DNA of 64,000 nt from Kitasatospora mediocidica KCTC 9733. GTDB taxonomy: Bacteria; Actinomycetota; Actinomycetes; Streptomycetales; Streptomycetaceae. Positions 28,565 through 38,327 of the stretch are shown here, one piece after another; the stretch's first letter is position 1, and every line of letters begins with the position of its first letter. The notes beneath the pieces are model-generated. The model was not told the DNA's origin, did not search any database, and was given only the letters and a program-made list of their open reading frames with translations. Made by a program: the position numbers and the translations under genes. The DNA lies in assembly GCF_000744225.1 (NCBI RefSeq), contig NZ_JQLN01000004.1, positions 372,001 through 436,000 on the forward strand. The letters are read 5' to 3'.

Positions 28565-30208
28565 ATGAGGCGTGTCACCCTGCCCACCGTCACCATGGCC
28601 ACCGTCACCACGGCCACCGCCCTGTTGGCCTGCGCAGCCCTACCGCTCACGCTGCCCGCCACCGCGCAGGCCGCCGGCGGCATGTCCGGCCTGATCGCCA
28701 CCCTCACCGAGCCGCAGAGCTGGAGCAGCGGGTTCGAGGCGGACTACACGATCACCAACAACACCAACACCACGGTGTCCTCGTGGTCGCTCTCGTTCGA
28801 CCTGCCCGCCGGGGAGAGCGCCACCAGCGCCTGGAACGGCACCCTCACCCAGAGTGGCACCCACTACACGGTGACCTCGCCGAGCTGGGCCTCACCACTC
28901 GCGCCCGGCGCCAGCGCCCCGGTCGTCGGGATGGACATCTCGGCCACCGGCACCCAGGTGCTGCCCGCCAACTGCGCCATCAACAACGCTCCCTGCGCCG
29001 GCGCCCCGGCCGACAACACGCCGCCCTCGGTCCCCGCCGGCGTCAAGGTCTCCGCCACCGGGCCGGACAGCATCTCGCTGGCCTGGACGCCCTCCACCGA
29101 CAACGTCGCGGTGGCCGGCTACCGGATCTACGAGGGCACCGGCGTGGTGGCGACCACCACGACCGGCGCCTCGACCACCCTCACCGGCCTGCTGGCCGGC
29201 AGCAGCCACACCTTCGCGGTGACCGCCTACGACGCGGCGGGCAACGAGTCGGCGAAGTCCGCCACGGTGACCGGTGTCGCGGGCAGTGGCACCGCCGCCG
29301 GGGTGGCCGCGCCCTTCGTCGACCTGGGCGCCTACCCGACGCCCAACCTGGCGCAGATCATCGCCACCACCGGGCTCAAGCAGCTCTCGCTCGGCTTCAT
29401 CGTGAACGGCACCGCGGCCTGCACCGCGAGCTGGTTCAACGCCTACGACCCGGGAACCGGCTGGGACAAGGCCGACTTCGACGCGGTCCGCGCGGCCGGC
29501 GGCGACGTCCGCCCGTCCTTCGGCGGCGAGGCCGGCACCGAGCTGGCCCAGTCCTGCACCGACGTCGCGAGCCTGACGGCGCAGTACCAGAAGGTCGTCG
29601 ACGCCTACGGGCTGGACCGGATCGACTTCGACATCGAGGGCTCCGCGGTCTCCGACCACGCCTCGATCGACCGCCGCTCGGCCGCGATCGCCGCCGTCCA
29701 GGCCGCCCAGCGGGCCAAGGGCCGCGACCTCAAGGTCAGCCTGACCCTCCCGGTGCTGCCCAGCGGCCTGACCGCCGACGGCGTCTACGTCCTGCAGTCG
29801 GCCAAGGCCGCGGGCGTCGCCGTCGACGTGGTCAACGTGATGGCGATGGACTTCGGCGACACCGAGGCGCCCAACCCGTCCGGCAAGATGGGCGCTTACG
29901 CGATCCAGTCCGCGCAGTCCACCCGCGCGCAGATCGCGCAGGTCTGGCCGGCCCTGACCACCGCGCAGACCTGGGCGATGGTCGGCGTCACCCCGATGCT
30001 GGGTCAGAACGACAACGCGGACGAGGTGTTCGGCCTCGCCGACGCCCAGCAGCTGCTCACCTTCGCCCAGCAGAACCACCTGGGCGAGCTGGCCTTCTGG
30101 GAGCTCACCCGGGACGCCAACGCCTGCACCGGCGCCCTCTTCAAGTGCACCAACATCACCCAGACGCCGTACGAGTTCTCCAAGATGTGGGCCGGCTTCA
30201 CCGGCTGA
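28565..30208 (+). CDS. Secreted GH18 chitinase, CBM2-FN3-GH18
   Basis: A 547-residue protein. Residues 1-35 are the signal peptide (cleavage near AQAAG). About 36-135 is a CBM2-like carbohydrate-binding module (WSSGFEADYTITNNTNTTVS, SWSLSFDLPAGES). About 145-235 is a fibronectin-III domain (PSVPAGVKVSATGPDSISLA). About 250-545 is the GH18 barrel with catalytic DRIDFDIE at 351-358 (E358 is the acid). This is the layout of Streptomyces ChiC-type enzymes that degrade chitin outside the cell. Upstream is a DasR-like site; downstream a strong terminator. Confidence 0.96.
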   Translation: MRRVTLPTVTMATVTTATALLACAALPLTLPATAQAAGGMSGLIATLTEPQSWSSGFEADYTITNNTNTTVSSWSLSFDLPAGESATSAWNGTLTQSGTHYTVTSPSWASPLAPGASAPVVGMDISATGTQVLPANCAINNAPCAGAPADNTPPSVPAGVKVSATGPDSISLAWTPSTDNVAVAGYRIYEGTGVVATTTTGASTTLTGLLAGSSHTFAVTAYDAAGNESAKSATVTGVAGSGTAAGVAAPFVDLGAYPTPNLAQIIATTGLKQLSLGFIVNGTAACTASWFNAYDPGTGWDKADFDAVRAAGGDVRPSFGGEAGTELAQSCTDVASLTAQYQKVVDAYGLDRIDFDIEGSAVSDHASIDRRSAAIAAVQAAQRAKGRDLKVSLTLPVLPSGLTADGVYVLQSAKAAGVAVDVVNVMAMDFGDTEAPNPSGKMGAYAIQSAQSTRAQIAQVWPALTTAQTWAMVGVTPMLGQNDNADEVFGLADAQQLLTFAQQNHLGELAFWELTRDANACTGALFKCTNITQTPYEFSKMWAGFTG

Positions 30209-30217
30209 CCCGCGCAG

Positions 30218-30261
30218 CACAGTGCCCCCCGGCCGCGTCGATGCGGCCGGGGGGCACTGTG
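30218..30261. terminator. Perfect bidirectional terminator
   Basis: CACAGTGCCCCCCGGCCGC (30218-30236) pairs perfectly with 30243-30261 around a 6-nt loop. It separates the convergent chitinase and guaB1 genes. Confidence 0.9.
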
Positions 30262-30270
30262 GCGCGAGGG

Positions 30271-32036
<1,766 letters not shown>

Positions 32037-32420
32037 ATGGCCAGCACCACCCACCCCGAGCAGGACCCGGCACCGCGCCCGAAGCGGCGGACGTTCCCGG
32101 CGGAGTACAAGCTGCGGATCGTCGCCGAGTACGACGCGGCCCCGAACGGGGAGAAGGGCGCGATCCTGCGCCGCGAGCGGCTCTGCCACTCGCACATTGT
32201 CGATTGGCGGGCCGCCCGGGACGCGGGCGCGATGGCCACCTTGGTCGACAAACGCACCTCGCGGGCCCGGCCGAAGAAGGCCGCCGAGCAGGCCGAGCTC
32301 GAGCGGCTGCGCAAGAAGGTCGCCCGGCTGGAGAAGGAGGGCGCGCAGAAGGACGCGGCTCTGGAACTGCTGGGAAAAGCACATGCGCTCTTGGAAATGC
32401 TCTCCGAGAGCGCGGACTGA
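32037..32420 (+). CDS. IS3-family transposase, OrfA
   Basis: A 127-residue OrfA. It has the transposase helix-turn-helix (RTFPAEYKLRIVAEYDAAPN, RRERLCHSHIVDWRAARDAG) and a leucine-zipper-like coiled coil (ELERLRKKVARLEKEGAQKD). Start ATG 32037 behind CAGGAG. A GGGAAAAG run near 32371 lies where IS3 elements make OrfAB by -1 frameshifting, and the following OrfB frame is indeed the -1 frame. The element itself is no longer functional because OrfB is cut off. Confidence 0.85.
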   Translation: MASTTHPEQDPAPRPKRRTFPAEYKLRIVAEYDAAPNGEKGAILRRERLCHSHIVDWRAARDAGAMATLVDKRTSRARPKKAAEQAELERLRKKVARLEKEGAQKDAALELLGKAHALLEMLSESAD

Positions 32421-32664
32421 AGCGCGACGTCGAGCAGGTCGTCGATGAGCTGTTCCCCGGCTTGGAGCGCGAGTTGAGCACCACGGCCGCTTGCCGGCTG
32501 TCCGGGCGCTCGCGGGCCACGCACTACCGAAGACTCCATCCGCCCGCCCCCAGGAAGCGGGCCCCGCGCCCCGCGCCGCCTTCGGCGCTGACGCCGGCCG
32601 AGCGCGCCGAGGTCCTGGCCCTGCTCAACCGGCCCGACTACGCCGACCTGCCGCCTGCGCTCAG
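32395..32664 (+). pseudogene. IS3-family OrfB, truncated N-terminal remnant
   Basis: In the -1 frame relative to OrfA the sequence reads GLKRDVEQVVDELFPGLERE and TPAERAEVLALLNRPDYADL, the usual start of an IS3-family OrfB. Homology stops after ADLPPA near 32664, before any catalytic Asp of the DDE integrase core, where IS256-type sequence begins. The rest of OrfB is missing from the window. Confidence 0.75.
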
Positions 32665-33435
32665 GACTTGTGGATCGGTTCCGGGAGGGCATTCGGAGGG
32701 CGTACCTTCCCGAATGATCCCTTGATGGTCACCGAGTAGGCCCGCGTTGCAGTGCGGATCGGGAAGGCACGCCCATGCTCGGCGTAGTCACCGACGGCGG
32801 CTCCACCCAGTCCGGCTCCTGATCGACGAGATCGTCCGCGAGGGCGCCCGCCGAAGGCTTGCTGCCGCTTTGGAAGCGGAAGTCAACCAGTACATAGCCG
32901 AGTTGGCGGCCGAATCCGACGAGCATGGTCGGCGCCTGGTGGTCCGCAACGGCCACCATCGGTCCCGGACCGTCGTCACTGCCGCCGGACCCGTCGAGGT
33001 CAGCGCACCGCGGGTGAACGACCACCGCATCGAGGAGGCAACCGGCGAGCGCCAGTGTTTCTCTTCGAAGATCCTGCCGCCGTGGTGTCACAAGTCGCCG
33101 AGGGTCTCGGAGGTGCTGCCGCTGCTCTACCTGCACGGCCTGTCCTCCGGGGACTTCGTGCCCGCGCTGGAGCAGTTCCTCGGCTCGGCCGCCGGGCTGT
33201 CGCCGGCCACTGTGACCCGGCTGACGAAGCAGTGGGGCGACGACCGCGCCGCCTTTCAGGCCCGGGACCTGTCCGACCGGGACTTCGTCTACGTGTGAGC
33301 CGACGGCGTGCACCCCACGGTTCGGCTCGGGCAGGCGCACTCGTGCGTGCTGGTCCTGCTCGGCGTCCGCGTCGACGGCACGAAAGAACTGATCGCACTC
33401 GCCGAGGGCCTGCGCGAATCCACCGAGTCCAAGTG
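32665..33435 (+). pseudogene. IS256-family (Mutator) transposase remnant
   Basis: The coding part starts at ATG 32775 (MLGVVTDGGSTQSGS). A 1-bp deletion near 32816 shifts the frame; the next frame then gives LIDEIVREGARRRLAAALEA, GRRLVVRNGHHRSRTV and PALEQFLGSAAGLSPATVTR. At 33296-33298 a TGA replaces the Trp codon of the family motif YVWADG. Beyond it VHPTVRLGQAHSCVLVLLGV and LIALAEGLRESTES are readable, then homology ends near 33432, before the second and third catalytic acids. Three separate lesions show the copy is dead. It interrupts the IS3 element. Confidence 0.85.
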
Positions 33436-33629
33436 GCGCCTCGGCCCCGGCCAGCGGCACCCCGCGGGACCGGTTCCGGGCGGTCCAGGTGCCGGCCAGG
33501 TGCTGCCTGCGCGTCCTCGCCGACCAGGAGACGGCCCGTCAGGAGACCGACTCGCCACTCCCTCGGGTCACTCCGGTTGGCCCGGCATCCACGACCGGCA
33601 TCTGCGGGGTTCATCCCACCCTCAGCGCG
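33436..33629. other. Unassigned sequence after the IS remnants
   Basis: About 190 bp without a recognisable gene. One frame reads FRAVQVPARCCLRVLADQET for a short stretch, perhaps another gene scrap, but I cannot assign it. Confidence 0.3.
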
Positions 33630-33669
33630 CACGAGTCCCGCCGACGGCCTGTCGTCGGCGGGACTCGTG
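33630..33669 (-). terminator. Terminator of the secreted metallopeptidase-like gene
   Basis: Perfect 16-bp stem CACGAGTCCCGCCGAC (33630-33645) with 33654-33669 and an 8-nt loop, 7 bp beyond the stop codon of the minus-strand gene. Confidence 0.85.
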
Positions 33670-33676
33670 TGTCAGG

Positions 33677-34768
33677 TCAGTGCAGGATCGCGTGGGTGAT
33701 CGCGCAGGAGTTGGTGTCGTTCGACCAGCTGGCCTGCTCGGCGAAGGTGCCGGCGGTGCCCATGGTCACGTTCGCCGCACCGCCCGGCTGGCCCTTGGCG
33801 ATCCAGGCGCACTCGTCCGAGTTCTCCTCGCCGGAGCTTGCGTTGGTCCAGCCGCCCGCCGGGAACTGGTCCGACATCATCTCGTGCCACTCGTGACCCA
33901 GGGTCATTGTCCAACCGTCCAACGTGCCAGGCGAGTTGACGAAGCCAACGCCACAGCTGGCGCCCATGTCGGTGTTGTAGGGCTGGTTGCTGAAGGCCAG
34001 CTGGCCGTAGGGCGAGGTCACCGCGCCGCCGGTCAGCGTGCTGTCGCCCGTATAGTCGTGCCAGGCACAGTAGTTGTTGAAGTAGCTGTCCGGGTTGGCG
34101 CCGTGCGGGGAGAGGATCACGTAGTACGTGTGCCGGTTGGAGGCGGCGGTGGTGTTGCCGAAGTGCGCGGCCGCCTTGACCGCCTCCTGCCCGAGCTGGT
34201 GGCCGGTCGCGGCGCTCGGCGAGGCCGCCGAGTTGTCGTACCAGACACCGGAGAGCACGCCACCGGTCTGGTAGGGCACGAAGCTGCCGTTGGACGGACA
34301 GCTGGTCGCACCCGCCGCCACGGCACCGTCGCACCACTGGGTCAGGTCGGCGGACCACTTCTCACTGCCGGTGCCGATGCCCTTGAACATCTGCTGGGTG
34401 GGCGAGGCGACGTGCGAGGGGTCCTTCGAGAAGGTGGCGTTGCCGTGGCTGTCGGTGCTCTGGGTGCCCCACTGGTTGCCGTAGAAGACCAGGTACACCT
34501 TGGAGTGCCCGTCGTTGACGCCGACGCCGCCGGTGCCACCGCCGTAGCTAAGGGTGTTCGCACTGGTCGCCGCCCGGTGGGCGCGGTTCTGGGCGGCCTG
34601 CTGGACCGTCGTCATGACGCCGTGCCGCACCGCGGCCGAATCGGCACTCGCGGGGGCCAGCGCCGAGGCCTGGGGCACGACGGCCAGCGCCGCGCCAGCC
34701 GCCAGGGCGAGGGCAGCGGCACCGGTGAGCGTGGCACGGGAGGTACGACGGAGCATGGAGTGACCCAT
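33677..34768 (-). CDS. Secreted putative metallopeptidase-like protein (HExxE motif)
   Basis: A 363-residue exported protein; residues 1-36 are a Sec signal (ATLTGAAALALAAGAALAVV). The C-terminal third has LGHEWHEMMSD followed by GEENSDECAW. A histidine-glutamate pair with later Glu and Asp-x-Cys is found in a group of secreted bacterial proteins and in plant EXORDIUM-like proteins (HE..E..TDP then GE..D.C), suggestive of a metal site. Six Cys could form disulfides. No biochemical role is established, so peptidase activity is only a proposal. A sound terminator follows. Confidence 0.6.
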   Translation of the reverse strand: MGHSMLRRTSRATLTGAAALALAAGAALAVVPQASALAPASADSAAVRHGVMTTVQQAAQNRAHRAATSANTLSYGGGTGGVGVNDGHSKVYLVFYGNQWGTQSTDSHGNATFSKDPSHVASPTQQMFKGIGTGSEKWSADLTQWCDGAVAAGATSCPSNGSFVPYQTGGVLSGVWYDNSAASPSAATGHQLGQEAVKAAAHFGNTTAASNRHTYYVILSPHGANPDSYFNNYCAWHDYTGDSTLTGGAVTSPYGQLAFSNQPYNTDMGASCGVGFVNSPGTLDGWTMTLGHEWHEMMSDQFPAGGWTNASSGEENSDECAWIAKGQPGGAANVTMGTAGTFAEQASWSNDTNSCAITHAILH

Positions 34769-35154
34769 GGTGGGGGAGTTCCTCTCTCGATGGGGCCGCG
34801 CCGCTCGGGTAGGCGGAGCGGTCGAGCAGGTGGTACGAGAGCGGTGAAGAAGCGCCGAAGGCCCGGTCGGTGGTGCGAGTCGTTGCACCTGGCCTCACCA
34901 ACTGCCTTGTGGGGTACAGGTGGTGAGCTTGGCACCGAGCAGGGAGCCGCGCGGTACTCCGAGGAAAGCAGACCTGTCAGGAGACCGTCAATCCTGTGAA
35001 CGTCATTTATTCGCCCGCCCCCGCGCGACAACTCCCTTTACTCGTTCGAGACTTACTCCGTGTCACCCCGTTCGGCCCCACACCGCCGCACCTAACCTTC
35101 CGTCTGCGAACAACCCTTCTCCCCGAACGTTCGCAGACGTTGGAGGCACCGCCC
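34769..35154. other. Divergent intergenic region
   Basis: 386 bp between the secreted protein gene and the lodA/lodB scar. It is locally AT-richer (GTGAACGTCATTTATTCGCC near 34997) and should hold both promoters. Apart from the inverted repeat at 35101-35139 nothing else was recognised. Confidence 0.4.
35101..35139 (+). repeat. Inverted repeat just before the lodA-like start
   Basis: CGTCTGCGAAC (35101-35111) and GTTCGCAGACG (35129-35139) are perfect 11-bp arms around 17 bp, ending 15 bp before the start codon at 35155. It may be an operator or a leader hairpin left from the once intact operon. Confidence 0.6.
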
Positions 35155-35784
35155 ATGCTCGACGAAGTCGTCCGCGCCGTCATCCACCACGCCATCGGGG
35201 TCGCCCGCGTGGGGAACTCGCCGGAGGAGTACTACCTCGGGCCCGAGGTCCCCGATCCCCACCCGGCGGCGCCGGGCTTCTACAAGGACGCCTCCGGCGC
35301 GATCAAGCGCGAGGCCGCGCGCTTCCGGCTGTACGGGGACGGGATGGCCATCCCGCCGCGCACCCCGCTGCAGCACCTGAAGCTCTCCCCGACCGGCGAC
35401 GGCTGGCTCGCCGTCGGCGACGCCGCCACCGCCTTCGACCCCATCTCCTCCCAAGGCATCCTCACCGCCCTCCACACCGGCCTGACCGGAGCCCTCGCCC
35501 TCCACGCCCACCTCACCGGAGACCCCACCGCCCTCCCCTCCTACCGCACCACCCTGCAACCCTCCTCGCCGCCTACCACCGCAACCACCTACACCGCCGA
35601 GCCCCGCTGGCCCACCCACCCCTTCTGGTCCCGCCGCCACACCCCACCCGAGCACCTGAGACGGCGGCCACTGTCTCCCCAACCGGCTGACGGCACCTCA
35701 CCAACGCCCGGCCACGTCGTCGCCCACAGGCACTCGGCCCGGACGGGCCAGGCCGAGCCCCCCCCTGACCTCAGGAAAGCCTGA
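35155..35784 (+). pseudogene. Fused remnant: LodA-like N-terminus joined to LodB-like C-terminus
   Basis: The first 60 codons (VVRAVIHHAIGVARVGNSPE, EYYLGPEVPDPHP, IKREAARFRLYGD) match the N-terminus of LodA-type quinoprotein amino-acid oxidases. From about 35365 the sequence changes to the C-terminal part of a flavoprotein: DGWLAVGDAATAFDPISSQG, ILTALHTGLTGALALHAHL and later RWPTHPFWSRRH, as in LodB/halogenase-type modifiers. LodB is the usual partner gene of lodA. So a deletion seems to have removed most of lodA and the start of lodB. A frame wobble near 35560 (LLAAYHRN readable only in the next frame) suggests further decay. The tail to 35784 is unrelated. Confidence 0.7.
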
Positions 35785-35802
35785 GGCCATACCGTCTCTC
35801 CC

Positions 35803-37683
35803 ATGAGCATGGAGAGCACAGCCTGGATGCAGCTGCACAGCGTCATGAACGCCCAGCAGGAGCGCCGCCCGTTCGCCCGCACGACGCTGCGGCGCATCGG
35901 CGCCTTCGCCCGGCCGCACCGCCGCCGCATCTGGCACTTCGTGGCGCTCAGCGTGGGCACAGCGCTGCTCGCCGTCGCCACGCCGGTGCTCGCGGGGCGC
36001 GTCGTAGACGCCATCGTGTCCCACGGCGACCGGAGTACCGTGGTACGCCTCGCCCTGCTCATCGCCCTCATCGCGCTCGCCGAGGCCGCGTTCGGGATCC
36101 TGGGCCGCTGGCTGTCGTCGACGCTCGGCGAAGGGCTCATCCTGGACCTGCGGACGGCCGTGTTCGACCATGTGCAGCGCATGCCGGTCGCGTTCTTCAC
36201 GCGTACGCGGACCGGCGCGCTCGTCAGCCGCCTCAACAACGACGTGATCGGAGCACAACGCGCCTTCAGCAACACCCTCTCCGGAGTCGTCAGCAACCTG
36301 GTGACGCTGATGCTCACCCTCGTCGTGATGCTCACCCTGTCCTGGCAGATCACGCTGCTCGCGCTGGTGCTGCTGCCGCTGTTCGTGATCCCCGCGCGGC
36401 GGACGGGCAGCCGGATGGCGAAGCTCCAGCGCGAGGCCGCCGACCTGAACGCCTCGATGGGCACCCGGATGACCGAGCGGTTCTCGGCGCCGGGCGCCAC
36501 CTTGGTCAAGCTCTTCGGGCGGCCCGAGGACGAGTCCACCGAGTTCGCGGCGCGGGCCCGGCGGGTGCGGGACATCGGGGTGCGCACGGCGATGGCACAG
36601 TCGGCATTCATCACCGCCCTGACGCTGGTCTCCGCCCTGGCGCTCGCGCTCGTCTACGGGCTCGGCGGCTGGTTCGCGCTGAGCGGCAGCCTGCAGCCGG
36701 GCGCCGTGGTGTCCCTGGCACTGCTGTTGACCCGCCTGTACGCGCCGCTCACCTCGCTCGCAGGGGCCCGCGTCGAGGTCATGAGCGCCCTCGTCAGCTT
36801 CGAGCGGGTCTTCGAGGTGCTCGACCTCAAGCCGCTGATCGAGGAGCAGCCGGACGCCCGCACCGTGCCGGAGGGGCCGGTCGCGGTGGAGTTCGAGGAC
36901 GTCCGCTTCGGCTACCCGTCCGCCGACAAGGTCTCCCTGGCCTCGCTGGAGGAGGTCGCCGCACTGGACACCCGCGGTGGCGCCGAGGTGCTGCACGGCA
37001 TCAGCTTCCGCGCCGAACCCGGCCAGACCGTCGCCCTGGTCGGCTCGTCCGGCGCCGGGAAGTCCACCATCGCGCAGCTGCTGCCGCGGCTGTACGACAC
37101 CGACGCGGGAGCCGTCCGGATCGGCGGCATCGACGTGCGCGAGCTGAGCGCCGGCTCGATGCGGGCGACTCTGGGCATGGTCACCCAGGACGGGCACCTC
37201 TTCCACGACTCGGTGCGCGAGAACCTGCTGCTCGCCCGGCCCGGGGCGGCCGAGGACGAGCTGTGGGAGGTGCTGCGCCGGGCCCGCCTCGAAGACCTCG
37301 TGCACTCCCTGCCTGACGGCCTCGACACCGTGGTCGGCGAGCGCGGCTACCGGCTCTCCGGCGGCGAGCGACAGCGCATGACCATCGCCCGGCTGCTGCT
37401 GGCCCGGCAGCGCGTCGTCATCCTCGACGAGGCCACGGCCCACCTGGACAACACCTCGGAAGCGGCCGTCCAGGAGGCCCTCGCGGAGGCCCTGGAGGGG
37501 CGAACCGCCGTCGTCATCGCCCACCGGCTGTCCACGGTGCGGGCCGCCGACCTGATCCTCGTCGTCGAAGCCGGACAGATCGTGGAGCGAGGCACGCACG
37601 AGGAACTGCTCGCCGCGGACGGGCGGTACGCCGAACTGCACCGCACCCAGTTCGAGAAGCACCTCCCGGCGGCAAGCGTCTAG
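35803..37683 (+). CDS. ABC transporter, fused membrane and ATPase domains
   Basis: A 626-residue half-transporter of the exporter (MsbA/LmrA) type. Six membrane segments lie in residues about 40-330. The ATPase domain spans about 360-615: Walker A ALVGSSGAGKST, Q-loop VTQDGHLF, signature YRLSGGERQRM, Walker B RVVILDEATAHLD and H-switch AHRLSTV. It is expected to dimerise. The NBD has a 15-residue insertion (SLASLEEVAALDTRG) before the first strand. Context gives no substrate; it could have served the lost LodAB peptide-oxidase system or be independent. Its TAG stop is part of the CTAG that starts repeat copy D. Confidence 0.92.
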   Translation: MSMESTAWMQLHSVMNAQQERRPFARTTLRRIGAFARPHRRRIWHFVALSVGTALLAVATPVLAGRVVDAIVSHGDRSTVVRLALLIALIALAEAAFGILGRWLSSTLGEGLILDLRTAVFDHVQRMPVAFFTRTRTGALVSRLNNDVIGAQRAFSNTLSGVVSNLVTLMLTLVVMLTLSWQITLLALVLLPLFVIPARRTGSRMAKLQREAADLNASMGTRMTERFSAPGATLVKLFGRPEDESTEFAARARRVRDIGVRTAMAQSAFITALTLVSALALALVYGLGGWFALSGSLQPGAVVSLALLLTRLYAPLTSLAGARVEVMSALVSFERVFEVLDLKPLIEEQPDARTVPEGPVAVEFEDVRFGYPSADKVSLASLEEVAALDTRGGAEVLHGISFRAEPGQTVALVGSSGAGKSTIAQLLPRLYDTDAGAVRIGGIDVRELSAGSMRATLGMVTQDGHLFHDSVRENLLLARPGAAEDELWEVLRRARLEDLVHSLPDGLDTVVGERGYRLSGGERQRMTIARLLLARQRVVILDEATAHLDNTSEAAVQEALAEALEGRTAVVIAHRLSTVRAADLILVVEAGQIVERGTHEELLAADGRYAELHRTQFEKHLPAASV

Positions 37684-37750
37684 TGCCGCGTCAGGCAACC
37701 TTTGCCCGGCAAGGAGCGGTCCCCCAGCCTTCGGCCGGGAGGTGCCCCCT
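37680..37750 (+). repeat. Repeat copy D: single end of the MITE-like family
   Basis: CTAG at 37680-37683 (containing the ABC gene stop) is followed by TGCCGCGTCAGGCAACCTTT and GCCCGGCAAGGAGCGGT, matching the right end of copy C for about 40 bp with one change. Then the sequence diverges into a GC hairpin (CCCCCAGCCTTCGGCCGGGA). No second end was found downstream, so this is a truncated copy or the edge of a deletion. Confidence 0.65.
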
Positions 37751-37756
37751 GGTGCG

Positions 37757-37903
37757 GCGATCTTCACCGTCGAGTACTCCGTGCGCGGCGCCATGCACGC
37801 CGTCTACCAGCTCCTCGGCCTCGACCTCCGCGTTCCCCCGGTCCACCACGCCCTGACCGAACCCGCCACGGTCCTCCAGGCCCTGCGAACCGTCTTCGCC
37901 TGA
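37757..37903 (+). pseudogene. C-terminal scrap of an unknown gene
   Basis: An open frame ending TGA at 37903 reads AIFTVEYSVRGAMHAVYQLL, then GLDLRVPPVHHALTEPATVL and QALRTVFA. Codon bias is that of a real gene, but there is no start and its upstream side is repeat D. I do not recognise the family. Confidence 0.45.
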
Positions 37904-37944
37904 CGGGTCGGCCGGAGCCCGGTGCGGCTCCGGCCCCGACGGAC

Positions 37945-38090
37945 CACAGGTGGTCCTGGGTGTCGACACCCACGAACCGGCAGCGGAGGCCATCGACTTC
38001 GCCTTCCGCCAGGCGGCCCGGCGCGGGGCGGTGCTGCGCGTCGTGCACGGGGCGGGATTCCAGCCCGCCCCTGCCGATTGGCCGACGAAG
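37945..38090 (+). pseudogene. Universal stress protein fragment
   Basis: The frame reads VVLGVDTHEPAAEAIDFAFR and QAARRGAVLRVVHG, the first strand and helix of a UspA domain, then breaks off into PAPADWPTK without the rest of the fold. The ATP-loop region (GxxGxxxxxxLGS) is absent. It is a decayed leftover. Confidence 0.7.
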
Positions 38091-38240
38091 ATCCAGAGAC
38101 ATTCGCTGTGGACATGCCATAGCTATCGTCATCGGTGGGAGGACTCGCGTAACGCGACGACCACCCCTTCGCGTCATCGCATCCCTGTCGCCGTTCCCTT
38201 GCAGTCCTGTGCTGCTGGAGCGGCCCGAAGAAACGCTTCG

Positions 38241-38272
38241 CCTGCGCGCTCGTTGATCAACGAGTGCGCAGG
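38241..38272. promoter_or_regulatory. 32-bp palindrome upstream of the acyltransferase-E1 operon
   Basis: CCTGCGCGCTCGTTGA and TCAACGAGTGCGCAGG form a 16-bp-arm palindrome with no spacer and one mismatch, centred on TTGATCAA, 56 bp before the GTG start at 38328. CCCGAAGAAA is directly repeated on both sides (about 38224 and 38304). This looks like a strong operator for a dimeric repressor, or a leader hairpin. Confidence 0.6.
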
Positions 38273-38327
38273 CGTCATGCCGCCATGTCGTGTGACGTAC
38301 GCGCCCGAAGAAAAGGAGCTGTCCGCT

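Noticed and set aside
37950..38327. Extension of the acyltransferase-E1 gene upstream to include the universal stress protein-like sequence
   Set aside because: The frame is open, but the Usp part is truncated, the stretch between is without protein character and a good ribosome site precedes GTG 38328.
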